Shown here piece by piece: positions 1 through 10,524 of a DNA stretch of 64,000 bases; the stretch's first letter is position 1; every line of letters begins with the position of its first letter. The position numbers were made by a program, and so were the translations under genes. The notes under the pieces are model-generated. The model searched no databases. It was not told where the DNA came from and saw only the letters and a program-made list of their open reading frames with translations. This stretch comes from Rugamonas sp. (GTDB lineage: Bacteria; Pseudomonadota; Gammaproteobacteria; Burkholderiales; Burkholderiaceae_D): assembly GCF_025354735.1 (NCBI RefSeq), contig NZ_JANXMI010000230.1, positions 1 through 64,000 of the forward strand, given 5' to 3'.

Positions 1-1125
1 ACCGACCAGATCTCGCGCGGCATCGACGCCTGGTCGATGCGCCAGGCGCTCGGCGTGGTGGCCGGCATCACGCCGTTCAACTTCCCGGTGATGGTGCCGA
101 TGTGGATGTTCCCGGTCGCCATCGCCTGCGGCAACACCTTCGTGCTGAAGCCGTCCGAGCGCGACCCCTCGGCCTCGCTGCTGCACGCCCGGCTGCTCAA
201 GGAGGCCGGCCTGCCGGACGGCGTCTTCAACGTCGTCCAGGGCGACAAGGTGACGGTCGACGCGCTGCTCGACCATCCGCTGGTGCAGGCGATCAGCTTC
301 GTCGGCTCGACGCCGATCGCCGAATACATCTACGCCCGCGGCAGCGCCGCCGGCAAGCGCGTGCAGGCCCTGGGCGGGGCGAAGAACCACATGGTGGTGA
401 TGCCCGACGCGGACATGGAGATGACCGTGGACGCGCTGATCGGCGCCGCCTACGGTTCGGCCGGCGAGCGCTGCATGGCCATCTCCGTGGTGGTGGCGGT
501 GGGCGACGCCGGCGACAAGCTGATCGACGCACTGGCGCGGCGCACGGCCGCACTGAAAATAGGCGACGGCATGGCGGCCGGCGCCGAAATGGGGCCGGTG
601 GTGTCGGCCGCCGCCAAGCAGCGCATCGAGCGCCTGATCGGCGAGGGCGTCGAGCAGGGCGCGACCCTGCTGGTGGACGGCCGCGGGCACCAGGTGGCGG
701 GGCGCGAGAACGGCTTCTTCGTCGGCGGCACCCTGTTCGACCATGTGACGCCGCAGATGTCGATCTACAAGGAGGAGATTTTCGGGCCGGTGCTGTGCGT
801 GCTGCGTTCGCCGGACGTGGCCAGCGCCGTGGCCCTGATCAACGACAACGAGTACGGCAACGGCGTCGCCATCTACACCCGCGACGGCGGCGTGGCGCGC
901 GAGTTCGTGCGGCAGATCCAGGTCGGCATGGTGGGCGTCAACGTGCCGCTGCCGGTGCCGATGGCCTTCAACAGTTTCGGCGGCTGGAAGCGCAGCATGT
1001 TCGGCGACCACCACGCCTACGGTCCGGAAGGCGTGCGTTTCTACACGCGCCACAAGGCCGTGATGCAGCGCTGGCCGAACACCGCCAGCGCGGGCGTGGA
1101 ATTTGCTTTCCCTCAGATGAAGTAA
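1..1125 (+). CDS. mmsA: CoA-acylating methylmalonate-semialdehyde dehydrogenase (5'-truncated by window edge)
   Basis: The enzyme oxidises (methyl)malonate semialdehyde with NAD+ and CoA to propionyl-CoA or acetyl-CoA. The reading frame is open from base 1, so only about 374 C-terminal residues are here; the family is about 500 residues, so roughly 125 are missing upstream. Family-typical blocks are visible: [12 protein letters not shown] of the cofactor domain, the GSAGERCM block with the catalytic cysteine codon at 472-474, and EEIFGPVL. It lies 100 bp before preT on the same strand. In reductive pyrimidine catabolism it would finish off malonate semialdehyde (from beta-alanine) or methylmalonate semialdehyde (from 3-aminoisobutyrate), which fits the cluster. 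Assignment to MMSDH rather than another aldehyde dehydrogenase rests on the sequence around the active site. Confidence 0.93.
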   Translation, partial: TDQISRGIDAWSMRQALGVVAGITPFNFPVMVPMWMFPVAIACGNTFVLKPSERDPSASLLHARLLKEAGLPDGVFNVVQGDKVTVDALLDHPLVQAISFVGSTPIAEYIYARGSAAGKRVQALGGAKNHMVVMPDADMEMTVDALIGAAYGSAGERCMAISVVVAVGDAGDKLIDALARRTAALKIGDGMAAGAEMGPVVSAAAKQRIERLIGEGVEQGATLLVDGRGHQVAGRENGFFVGGTLFDHVTPQMSIYKEEIFGPVLCVLRSPDVASAVALINDNEYGNGVAIYTRDGGVAREFVRQIQVGMVGVNVPLPVPMAFNSFGGWKRSMFGDHHAYGPEGVRFYTRHKAVMQRWPNTASAGVEFAFPQMK

Positions 1126-1151
1126 GGAAGTAAGGAAGTAAGGCAGGAAGG

Positions 1152-1182
1152 GCCGCCGCACTCGTTCAACGAGGGCGGCGGC
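1152..1182 (+). other. intercistronic stem-loop between mmsA and preT
   Basis: GCCGCCGC (1152-1159) and CTCGT (1161-1165) pair with ACGAG (1169-1173) and GCGGCGGC (1175-1182), leaving a three-base loop and one mismatch. No T-tract follows, so it is more likely an mRNA-stabilising or processing hairpin inside the operon than a Rho-independent terminator. Just upstream (1123-1149) is a short tandem repeat of AAGGAAGT. Confidence 0.45.
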
Positions 1183-1227
1183 AGCAGGCATTGCGTATTT
1201 CCCGACCCACGTCACGCAGGAGCCGCT

Positions 1228-2583
1228 ATGATGATCGAATCCCTCCAACACCTGCCGCGCCCGGCCGAGCCGGCCGCCGCGCTGGCCGGGCGCTTCACCG
1301 ATCTGGCGCCGCCGCTGAGCGCGCGCCAGGCGGCCATCGAAAGCGCGCGCTGCCTGTACTGCTACGACGCGCCGTGCACGCGCATCTGCCCGTCGGAGAT
1401 CGACGTCGCCAGTTTCATCCGCAACATCCACGAGAAGAACATCAACGGCGCGGCGGCCGGCATCCTGAAGCAGAATATTTTGGGCGGCAGTTGCGCGCGC
1501 GTCTGTCCGACCGAGATCCTGTGCGAGGACGCCTGCGTGCGCAACCACGACGCCGAGGGCGCGCCGGTGAAGATCGGCGCCCTGCAGCGCTACGCCGTCG
1601 ACCACATGCGCTTTTCCAGCCATCCCTTCGCGCGCGCGCCGGCCAGCGGCAAGCGCGTCGCCGTGGTCGGCGCCGGTCCGGCCGGCTTGTCCTGCGCGCA
1701 CCGCCTGGCGCTGCTGGGCCACGAGGTGGTCGTCTACGAGGCGCGCGTCAAGGCCGGCGGCCTGAACGAATACGGCATCGCCAAATACAAGTTGTGCGAC
1801 GACTACGCGCAGAAGGAAATCGCCTTCCTGCTCGGCGTCGGCGGCATCGAAATCCGTTATGGACAGACCCTGGGCGGCAATCTGCAACTGCATGACCTTC
1901 AGGCGCGCTACGACGCCGTCTTCCTCGGCCTGGGGTTGGGCGCCAGCCGGCGCCTCGGCCTGACGGGCGAGGACGCGCCCGGCCTGCTGGCGGCGGTGGA
2001 CTACATCGCCGCGCTGCGCCAGTGCGACGATTTGTCCACCCTGCCGGTGCCGGCGCGCGCCATCGTCATCGGCGCCGGCAACACAGCCATCGACATGGCG
2101 GTGCAGATCGCCCGCCTGGGCGCGCGCGAGGTGACGCTGGTGTATCGGCGCGGCTTCGAGGCGATGACGGCCACCGGCCACGAGCAGGACATCGCCAAGG
2201 CCAACCAGGTGCGCCTGATCGCCTGGGCCCAGCCGCAGGAGGTGATGCTCAACAGCGCCGGGCGGGTGGCCGGCATGCGCTTCGAGCGCACGGCGATGGT
2301 GGACGGGTGCCTGGCCGGCAACGGCCTCACCTTCGACATCGGCGCCGACGCCATCTTCAAGGCCATCGGCCAGTGCCTGGACGATCCGCTGGCGCCGGCG
2401 CTCGAGCACGCGGGCGAGAAGATCGCCGTCGACGCGCAGTTCCGCACCCGCCTGGCGGGCGTCTACGCCGGCGGCGACTGCGTCGCGCCGGGGCAGGATT
2501 TGACGGTGCAGGCGGTGCAGCACGGCAAGCTGGCCGCGCTGGCCATTGATCGCGATATCCAATCGATTGCGGAGGCTGCGTAA
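1228..2583 (+). CDS. preT: NAD-dependent dihydropyrimidine dehydrogenase subunit PreT
   Basis: This 451-residue flavoprotein is the electron-input subunit of bacterial dihydropyrimidine dehydrogenase, taking electrons from NADH and passing them to PreA. The N-terminal iron-sulfur domain shows cysteines at 42, 45, 50, 54 and 89, 93, 99, 103. The FAD-binding GAGPAG is at about 148-153 and the second dinucleotide-binding GAGNTA at about 282-287. Length and domain order match E. coli PreT (about 410 residues) and the GltD/PreT family. The start is the ATG at 1228, with a CAGGAG site just upstream; a second ATG follows directly. The stop overlaps the preA start (TAATG), so the two subunits are translationally coupled. 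Confidence 0.93.
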   Translation: MMIESLQHLPRPAEPAAALAGRFTDLAPPLSARQAAIESARCLYCYDAPCTRICPSEIDVASFIRNIHEKNINGAAAGILKQNILGGSCARVCPTEILCEDACVRNHDAEGAPVKIGALQRYAVDHMRFSSHPFARAPASGKRVAVVGAGPAGLSCAHRLALLGHEVVVYEARVKAGGLNEYGIAKYKLCDDYAQKEIAFLLGVGGIEIRYGQTLGGNLQLHDLQARYDAVFLGLGLGASRRLGLTGEDAPGLLAAVDYIAALRQCDDLSTLPVPARAIVIGAGNTAIDMAVQIARLGAREVTLVYRRGFEAMTATGHEQDIAKANQVRLIAWAQPQEVMLNSAGRVAGMRFERTAMVDGCLAGNGLTFDIGADAIFKAIGQCLDDPLAPALEHAGEKIAVDAQFRTRLAGVYAGGDCVAPGQDLTVQAVQHGKLAALAIDRDIQSIAEAA

Positions 2584-3857
2584 TGGCTGATCTGAGCATA
2601 GAATTCTGCGGCATCAAGTCGCCCAATCCCTTCTGGCTGGCCTCCGCGCCGCCCACCGACAAGGCCTACAACGTGGTGCGCGCCTTCCAGGCCGGCTGGG
2701 GCGGCGTGGTGTGGAAAACGCTGGGCGAGGACCCGGCCGCCGTCAACGTCTCCTCGCGCTACTCCGCGCTGTACGGCAAGAACCGCGAGGTGATCGGCTT
2801 CAACAACATCGAACTCATCACCGACCGCAGCCTGGACATCAATCTGCGCGAAATCACCCAGGTGAAGAAGGACTGGCCGGACCGCGCCATCATCGTCTCG
2901 CTGATGCTGCCCTGCGAGGAGCGGCTCTGGGCCGACATCCTGCCGCTGGTCGAGGCGACCGGCGCGGACGGCATCGAACTCAATTTCGGCTGCCCGCACG
3001 GCATGCCGGAGCGCGGCATGGGCGCGGCCGTCGGCCAGGTGCCGGAGTACGTGCAGATGGTCACCGCCTGGTGCAAGAAGCATTCGCGCCTGCCGGTGAT
3101 CGTCAAGCTGACGCCGAACATCACCGACGTGCGCCTGCCGGCGCGCGCCGCGCTGGCCGGCGGCGCCGACGCCGTCTCGCTGATCAACACCATCAACTCG
3201 ATCACCTCGCTGGACCTGGACCGCATGGTGGCGTTGCCGACGGTGGGTTCGAGCAGCACGCACGGCGGCTACTGCGGCGCGGCCGTGAAGCCGATCGCGC
3301 TGAACATGGTGGCCGAAATCGCCCGCGACCCGCAGACCCGCGGCCTGCCCATTTCCGGCATCGGCGGCATCGGCAACTGGCGCGACGCGGCCGAATTCAT
3401 CGCCCTGGGCGCCGGCTCGGTGCAGGTCTGCACGGCCGCCATGCTGCACGGCTTCCGCATCGTCGAGGAGATGAAGGACGGCCTGTCGCGCTGGATGGAC
3501 GAGAAGGGCTACCAGTCGATCAGCGAGTTCTCCGGCAAGGCCGTCGCCAACACCACCGACTGGAAATACCTGGACATGAACTACCGGGTGGTGGCGCGCA
3601 TCAATCAGGCCGACTGCATCGGCTGCGGCAAATGCTACGTGGCCTGCGAGGACACCTCGCACCAGTCGATCGCGCAACTGATCGACGCGGCCGGCGCGCG
3701 CAGTTACGAGATCATCGAGGCGGAGTGCGTCGGCTGCAATCTGTGCGAGATCACCTGCCCGGTGCAGGGCTGCATCACGATGCTGGCGCAGGATACCGGC
3801 CAGCCGTATATGAACTGGACGCAGGACCCGAGGAATCCGCGCGCCGGGCCGCGATGA
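2583..3857 (+). CDS. preA: NAD-dependent dihydropyrimidine dehydrogenase subunit PreA
   Basis: PreA is the catalytic subunit that reduces uracil or thymine to the 5,6-dihydro form. At 424 residues it has the FMN-binding dihydroorotate-dehydrogenase-like barrel first, with the catalytic-loop cysteine at 137 in NFGCPHGMPERGMG. A C-terminal ferredoxin-type domain follows, with two 4Fe-4S motifs: cysteines 345, 348, 351, 355 and 382, 385, 388, 392. The gene starts in the TAATG overlap with preT. PreTA together replace the single-chain mammalian DPD. Known PreTA enzymes are reversible in vitro; here the surrounding hydA, carbamoylase and mmsA genes argue for the catabolic direction. Confidence 0.94.
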   Translation: MADLSIEFCGIKSPNPFWLASAPPTDKAYNVVRAFQAGWGGVVWKTLGEDPAAVNVSSRYSALYGKNREVIGFNNIELITDRSLDINLREITQVKKDWPDRAIIVSLMLPCEERLWADILPLVEATGADGIELNFGCPHGMPERGMGAAVGQVPEYVQMVTAWCKKHSRLPVIVKLTPNITDVRLPARAALAGGADAVSLINTINSITSLDLDRMVALPTVGSSSTHGGYCGAAVKPIALNMVAEIARDPQTRGLPISGIGGIGNWRDAAEFIALGAGSVQVCTAAMLHGFRIVEEMKDGLSRWMDEKGYQSISEFSGKAVANTTDWKYLDMNYRVVARINQADCIGCGKCYVACEDTSHQSIAQLIDAAGARSYEIIEAECVGCNLCEITCPVQGCITMLAQDTGQPYMNWTQDPRNPRAGPR

Positions 3858-3882
3858 GGGGGCTATTTGTTATAAACTGAAT

Positions 3883-3906
3883 GCGCCCGGGCCGCGTTCC
3901 GGGCGC
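3883..3906 (+). other. GC-rich stem-loop between preA and the NCS1 permease gene
   Basis: GCGCCCGG (3883-3890) is a perfect inverted match to CCGGGCGC (3899-3906) with an eight-base loop. It sits 26 bp after the preA stop. No T-tract follows directly, although a T-rich run occurs about 15 bp on. It could be a weak terminator or an mRNA end; an AT-richer segment after it (about 3915-3960) is a possible promoter for the permease. Confidence 0.4.
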
Positions 3907-3975
3907 GGCGCGGCGCCTTTGGTTTTACAATACCGCCCCGGCCCCCTGGCTGAATAAAAAAATGGAGAAAAACCT

Positions 3976-5454
3976 GTGAATAACGATCTGTCAGCCAACA
4001 CCCAGTTGTGGAACGAAGACCTGGCGCCGACCAGCGCCGCGCAGCGCACCTGGCGCTGGTACCACTTCGCCGCCCTGTGGGTCGGCATGGTGATGTGCAT
4101 CCCCGCCTACACGCTCTCGGCCAGCCTGATCGACAGCGGCATGTCGGGTTACCAGGCGGTGCTGACGGTGTTCCTCGCCAACGCCATCGTGCTGCTGCCG
4201 ATGCTGCTGATCGGCCACGCCGGCACCAAGTACGGCATCCCCTACGCGGTGCTGGCGCGCGCCTCCTTCGGCACCTCCGGGGCGCGCCTGCCGGCGCTGA
4301 TGCGCGCCATCGTCGCCTGCGGCTGGTACGGCATCCAGACCTGGTTCGGCGGGCAGATGATCTACACCCTGGTGGGCGTGCTGCTGGGCCATGAGCTGGG
4401 CGGCGAAAAAATCGCCGGCCTGGGCATCAACGCCAGCCAGTTGCTGTGCTTCCTGGCCTTCTGGGGCATCCAGTTCTACTACATCCTGCACGGCATGGAA
4501 GCGATCCGCAAGCTGGAAACCTACACGGCGCCGCTGAAGATCGCCATCTGCTTCGTGCTGCTGGCCTGGGTCAACGAGAAGGCCGGCGGCTTCGGCCCGC
4601 TGTTCGAGCAGCCTTCGCAGTTCGTCGCCGGCGGCAAGAAGGCCGGCCAGTTCTGGAGCGTCTTCTGGCCCTCGCTGACGGCGATGGTCGGCTTCTGGGC
4701 CACCCTGGCGCTGAACATCCCCGACTTCACCCGCTTCGCCAGGACGCAGCGCGACCAGATCATCGGCCAGTCGGTCGGCCTGCCGGTGCCGATGGGCCTG
4801 CTGGCGATGCTGGCGGTGATCGTCACCTCGGCCACCGTCGTCCTGTACGGCAAGGCGATCTGGGACCCGGTCGACCTGGCCAGCCGCATGACCGGCGCGG
4901 CCGTGCTGATCGCCCTGATCGTGCTGCTGGTCGACACCGTCAGCGTCAACCTGGCGGCCAATCTGGTCGGCCCGGCCTATGATTTTTCCTCGCTGGCGCC
5001 GAAGCAGATCTCCTACAAGACGGGCGGCTATATCACCGCCTCGATCGCCATCCTGATGATGCCGTGGAAAATACTCGAATCCACGCAGGGTTATATCTTC
5101 ACGTGGCTGATCGGTTATTCGGCGCTGCTCGGCCCCATCGCCGGCATCCTCATCATCGATTACTACTTCGTGCGCAAGACCGAATTGAACGTCGCGCAGC
5201 TGTACCGCGAAGGCGGCCAGTATTCCTATGGCGGCGGCTGGAACATGGCGGCGCTGGTGGCCTTCGTGATCGGCGTGCTGCCCAACGTCCCCGGCTTTTT
5301 GAACGCCGCTTTTCCGGCCTCCGTCCCCGACGTGGCCGATATTTTCAAAACGATTTACACGTATGCCTGGTTTGTCGGAATCGTTATTTCGGCGCTGGTG
5401 TATGCGGTTATGATGAAGGGCAAAGCGCTACCCGCGTTACAGCCAGCGGCTTAG
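3976..5454 (+). CDS. NCS1-family nucleobase permease (uracil/hydantoin/allantoin type)
   Basis: This is a 492-residue polytopic inner-membrane protein of the nucleobase:cation symporter-1 family, with about 12 hydrophobic segments and the family's N-terminal block with LWNEDLAPT and a W-rich stretch. Family members import uracil, cytosine, allantoin or hydantoins. Sitting between preA and dihydropyrimidinase, it most likely imports uracil/thymine or a dihydropyrimidine; the exact substrate cannot be read from sequence. The start is a GTG at 3976 preceded by GGAG (3964-3967); no ATG in the frame fits better. It ends 34 bp before hydA. Confidence 0.88.
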   Translation: MNNDLSANTQLWNEDLAPTSAAQRTWRWYHFAALWVGMVMCIPAYTLSASLIDSGMSGYQAVLTVFLANAIVLLPMLLIGHAGTKYGIPYAVLARASFGTSGARLPALMRAIVACGWYGIQTWFGGQMIYTLVGVLLGHELGGEKIAGLGINASQLLCFLAFWGIQFYYILHGMEAIRKLETYTAPLKIAICFVLLAWVNEKAGGFGPLFEQPSQFVAGGKKAGQFWSVFWPSLTAMVGFWATLALNIPDFTRFARTQRDQIIGQSVGLPVPMGLLAMLAVIVTSATVVLYGKAIWDPVDLASRMTGAAVLIALIVLLVDTVSVNLAANLVGPAYDFSSLAPKQISYKTGGYITASIAILMMPWKILESTQGYIFTWLIGYSALLGPIAGILIIDYYFVRKTELNVAQLYREGGQYSYGGGWNMAALVAFVIGVLPNVPGFLNAAFPASVPDVADIFKTIYTYAWFVGIVISALVYAVMMKGKALPALQPAA

Positions 5455-5464
5455 TCCTCGATAG

Positions 5465-6883
<1,419 letters not shown>

Positions 6884-6904
6884 CAAATTTCAAGGAGTGG
6901 GACG

Positions 6905-8140
6905 ATGAGCGATATGCGTATCAATGGCGAACGTCTGTGGTCGGCGCTGATGGAACTGGCGCAGATAGGCGCGACGCCGAAAGGCGGCGTCAAGCGCCTG
7001 GCGCTGACGGACCTGGACAAGCAGGGCCGCGACCTCGTCGTCGGCTGGGGCCGGGAGGCCGGCATGAGCATCACGGTCGACCAGATCGGCAATGTCTTCA
7101 TGCGCCGCGACGGCGCCAACAACGCGCTGCCGCCGGTGATGACGGGCAGCCATATCGACACCCAGCCGACCGGCGGCAAATTCGACGGCAACTACGGCGT
7201 GCTGGCCGGGCTGGAAGTGGTGCGCACGCTGAACGATTTGAAGATCAAGACCGAGGCGCCGATCGAAGTGGCCTTCTGGACCAACGAGGAAGGCTCGCGC
7301 TTCGTGCCGGTGATGATGGGCTCCGGCGTGTTCTGCGGCGCCTTCAGTCTGGAGACCGCCTATGCCGCCAGGGACACCGAAGGCAAAACCGTCGGCGAAG
7401 AACTGGCGCGCATCGGCTACAAGGGCGAGCAGGTGCCGGGCCAGCATCCGATCGGCGCCTACTTCGAAACCCATATAGAACAAGGCCCGGTTCTGGAAGA
7501 CGCCGACAAGGTGATCGGCGTGGTGCCGGCCGTGATGGGCCTGTCGTGGTACGACTGCGTCGTCACCGGCATGGAGGCGCACGCCGGCCCGACGCCGATG
7601 GGGTTGCGCAAGGATGCCTTGCAGGTGTCGACCAAAATCATGCAGGAAGTGGTCGCCATCGCCAACCGCTATCCGCCCTATGGCCGCGGCACGGTCGGCA
7701 TGGTGCAGCTGTTCCCGAACAGCCGCAACGTGATTCCGGGCGAAGTCAAATTCAGCATCGACCTGCGCAACGTGAACGATGAGCTGCTCAACACCATGCA
7801 CGGCGAGATGCTGGCCTTTATCGACCGGACCCGCAGCGAAACGGGACTCGGCATCACCGTCGAACGCGTGTCCTATTATCCGCCATGCCCCTTCCATCCC
7901 GAATGCGTGGACGCGGTGCGCAACGCCACCGCCAAGCTGGGCTACTCGACGATGGACGTGGTGTCCGGCGCCGGCCACGATGCGATCTACGCGGCGCGGC
8001 TGGCGCCGGCCGGCATGATATTCGTGCCCTGCAAGGATGGCATCAGCCACAACGAAATCGAGGACGCCAAGTCCGAGCACCTCGAAGCCGGCTGCAACGT
8101 GCTGCTGCACGCGATGCTGGAGCGCGCCGGGATCGTGTAG
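6905..8140 (+). CDS. Zn-dependent N-carbamoyl-beta-amino-acid hydrolase (hydantoinase/carbamoylase family)
   Basis: At 411 residues this belongs to the M20-fold hydantoinase/carbamoylase family (AmaB/HyuC, beta-ureidopropionase type). Expected metal residues are seen: H83 in GSHIDT, D94 in GGKFDG, E128/E129 in WTNEEG and H190 in ETHIEQG. In context it releases beta-alanine or 3-aminoisobutyrate plus ammonia and CO2 from the product of dihydropyrimidinase, the third step of the reductive pathway. An AAGGAG site lies upstream of the ATG at 6905. Allantoate amidohydrolase is the nearest alternative in this family, but a separate allantoate enzyme is encoded at 13029-14792. A transaminase for the next step is not in the window. 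Confidence 0.92.
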   Translation: MSDMRINGERLWSALMELAQIGATPKGGVKRLALTDLDKQGRDLVVGWGREAGMSITVDQIGNVFMRRDGANNALPPVMTGSHIDTQPTGGKFDGNYGVLAGLEVVRTLNDLKIKTEAPIEVAFWTNEEGSRFVPVMMGSGVFCGAFSLETAYAARDTEGKTVGEELARIGYKGEQVPGQHPIGAYFETHIEQGPVLEDADKVIGVVPAVMGLSWYDCVVTGMEAHAGPTPMGLRKDALQVSTKIMQEVVAIANRYPPYGRGTVGMVQLFPNSRNVIPGEVKFSIDLRNVNDELLNTMHGEMLAFIDRTRSETGLGITVERVSYYPPCPFHPECVDAVRNATAKLGYSTMDVVSGAGHDAIYAARLAPAGMIFVPCKDGISHNEIEDAKSEHLEAGCNVLLHAMLERAGIV

Positions 8141-8332
8141 GAGGCGGCATGTAAAACGGCGGCGCGCAGGTCCGGCCGCCGCCCGCCATCCCTCGTCCCG
8201 CTGTTGTTTTCCTGCGCGGCGCGCAGTTTTCGGTCGCATGACGATGCGTTAATGTTTATTATCGGATCAGTCATTGCGCGCATCGTATCGGCGATCCCGT
8301 GGCGCGTGGATGCTCTGACCGGGCCTTTAAAG

Positions 8333-10447
8333 ATGCAAGCGACGCCTTCCGCCTCCGCCACTTACAGCATCTCCCAGCGCCGCCTGCTGCAAAGCGCCGC
8401 GCTGTTGCAGACCGCCGGCCGCATCGCGCGCCTGGGCGGCTGGATGATCGACGTCGCCACCGACCGCGTGCTGTGGTCCGACGAAGTGTGCGACATACAC
8501 GAAGTCCCGCACGGCACCGTCCTCACGCTGGAACAGGCGATGCGCTACTATCCGCCCGGCTGGCACGCCAAGGCCGAGCAGCTGTATGCGCGCTGCCTGC
8601 GCGAGGGCGCGCCGTTCGACGAGGAGATGCAGATCCTCACCAGCGGCGGCCGCGTGGTCTGGGTGCGCGCCATCGGCGAGGCCGTGCGCGACGCCGACGG
8701 CGCGCTGTTGCAGGTGCAGGGCGCCTGCCAGGACATCAGCGACAAGAAGGCGCTCGAGTTCAGCGCCTCGCAACTGAGCGAGCGCCTGACGACTACACTC
8801 GAAAGCATCACCGACGCCTTTTTGATGGTGGACCGCGACTGGACCCTGACGTACCTGAACAGCGAAGCGGAACGGCTGCTGCAATGCACGCGCGAGAACG
8901 TCGTCGGCGTCAATGTCTGGACCAGTTTTCCGGAGGCCGTCGGCGGCCCGTATTACCGCGCCTATCACAAGGCGATGGAAACCAATACCTCGGTCTCGTT
9001 CGAGGAGTATTACGAGCCACTCGATCTGTGGACTGAAATCCGCGCCTATCCGTCGCAGGAAGGGCTGGCGATCTATTTCCTCGACATCAGCCAGCGCAAG
9101 GCCAGCGAGGCCGAAATCCACGCGCTGGCCTTTTACGACAAGCTCACCGGCCTGCCGAACCGGCAGTTGCTGCTCAACCGCGTCGAGCACGCGCTGGAAC
9201 TGTGCCGCCGCGTCGCGCGTCCCGGCGCGCTGCTGGTTATCGATCTCGATAACTTCAAGGCCATCAACGACACGCGCGGTCACGACAAGGGCGACATCCT
9301 GCTGCAACTGGTGGCCGGGCGCCTGCGCGGCGTGGTGCGCGACAGCGACACGGTGGCGCGTTTCGGCGGCGACGAATTCGTGATCCTGCTCGAAGACCTC
9401 GGCGTCACCGACGTCGAGGCGGCGGCCGGCGCGCAGGCCATCGGCGGCAAGGTGCTGGCGGCGTTCGGCGCGCCGTTCGATATCGCCGGCGTCGCGGAAT
9501 ACAGCACACCCAGCGTCGGCATCACCATTTTCGACGGCGGCTCCGGCAGCGTCGACGACGTGCTCAAACGCGCCGACATGGCGATGTACCAGTCCAAGGC
9601 CGGCGGCCGCAACGGCATCTCCTTCTTCGATCCCGACATGCAGGCCAGGGTGTCGGCGCGGGTGGCGCTGGAGGCCGACCTGCGGCAGGCGTTGGCGCAT
9701 CAGGAATTCGTGCTGCACTACCAGCCGCAGGCCGCCGTCGACGGCCGGCTGTGCGGCGCCGAGGCGCTGGTGCGCTGGCAGCATCCCCGGCGCGGGCTGG
9801 TGCCGCCGTCCGAATTCATCGCCATCGCCGAGGAGACCGGCCTGATTATCCCGCTCGGGCGCTGGGTGATGGAGACCGCGTGCCGCCAGCTGGCGCGCTG
9901 GGGCGCCAGCCGCGCCACCGACATGCTGGAGATGGCGGTCAACGTCAGCGCCTACCAGTTCCACCGCGCCGACTTTGTCGAGACGGTGCTGGCGGTGCTG
10001 CGGGAAAGCGGGGCGCGGCCGAGCCGATTAAAACTGGAGCTGACGGAAAGCCTGCTGCTCAAGGATGTCGATGGCACGATCGAAAAAATGAAGCGCCTCA
10101 AACAGATCGGCGTCGGCTTCGCGCTCGACGATTTCGGCACCGGCTATTCGTCGCTGTCCTATCTGCACCGGCTGCCGCTGGACCAGCTCAAGATCGACCA
10201 CACCTTTATCTGGGACGCCTTCCGCGAAGGCCACGGCGCGGCCATCGTGCGCATCATCGTCGCACTGGGCAAGGCGCTGAAGATGACGGTGCTGGCCGAG
10301 GGCGTCGAAACGGACAGCCAGTTTTCCTTCATCGTCGCCGAGGGCTGCCAGGCCTACCAGGGCTATTTGCTCAGCAAGCCCTTGCCGGAAGCGGCGCTGG
10401 CCGAATTCATCGCCCGGCCGCGCGCCCCGGCGCGGCCCCGCATGTAA
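8333..10447 (+). CDS. PAS-GGDEF-EAL cyclic-di-GMP signalling protein
   Basis: The frame encodes two N-terminal PAS/PAC sensor domains, a GGDEF diguanylate cyclase domain and a C-terminal EAL phosphodiesterase domain. The GGDEF signature is intact (RFGGDEF, about 9358-9378), and RDSD lies five residues upstream, the layout of a product-inhibition I-site. The EAL signature (EALVRW) and DDFGTGYSSL of the second metal site are also intact, so both activities are possible. No transmembrane segment is seen, so it should be cytosolic. The start is uncertain: ATG 8333 gives 704 residues starting near the first PAS domain, but in-frame ATGs at 8252 and 8204 would add 27-43 residues with no obvious domain. 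It is transcribed with the pyrimidine genes but separated by 192 bp. Confidence 0.9.
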   Translation: MQATPSASATYSISQRRLLQSAALLQTAGRIARLGGWMIDVATDRVLWSDEVCDIHEVPHGTVLTLEQAMRYYPPGWHAKAEQLYARCLREGAPFDEEMQILTSGGRVVWVRAIGEAVRDADGALLQVQGACQDISDKKALEFSASQLSERLTTTLESITDAFLMVDRDWTLTYLNSEAERLLQCTRENVVGVNVWTSFPEAVGGPYYRAYHKAMETNTSVSFEEYYEPLDLWTEIRAYPSQEGLAIYFLDISQRKASEAEIHALAFYDKLTGLPNRQLLLNRVEHALELCRRVARPGALLVIDLDNFKAINDTRGHDKGDILLQLVAGRLRGVVRDSDTVARFGGDEFVILLEDLGVTDVEAAAGAQAIGGKVLAAFGAPFDIAGVAEYSTPSVGITIFDGGSGSVDDVLKRADMAMYQSKAGGRNGISFFDPDMQARVSARVALEADLRQALAHQEFVLHYQPQAAVDGRLCGAEALVRWQHPRRGLVPPSEFIAIAEETGLIIPLGRWVMETACRQLARWGASRATDMLEMAVNVSAYQFHRADFVETVLAVLRESGARPSRLKLELTESLLLKDVDGTIEKMKRLKQIGVGFALDDFGTGYSSLSYLHRLPLDQLKIDHTFIWDAFREGHGAAIVRIIVALGKALKMTVLAEGVETDSQFSFIVAEGCQAYQGYLLSKPLPEAALAEFIARPRAPARPRM

Positions 10448-10524
10448 TTTCATTCGCCGGTTTTATTTTGACGGCCATCCGTGATACGGTAGCCATCTTT
10501 TTCAAACAGGACAGGACGTCAGCG

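Noticed and set aside
9751-10524. Upstream extension of the beta-lactamase frame
   Set aside because: It overlaps the EAL domain coding region in another frame and has no domain; the signal peptide starts at 10525.
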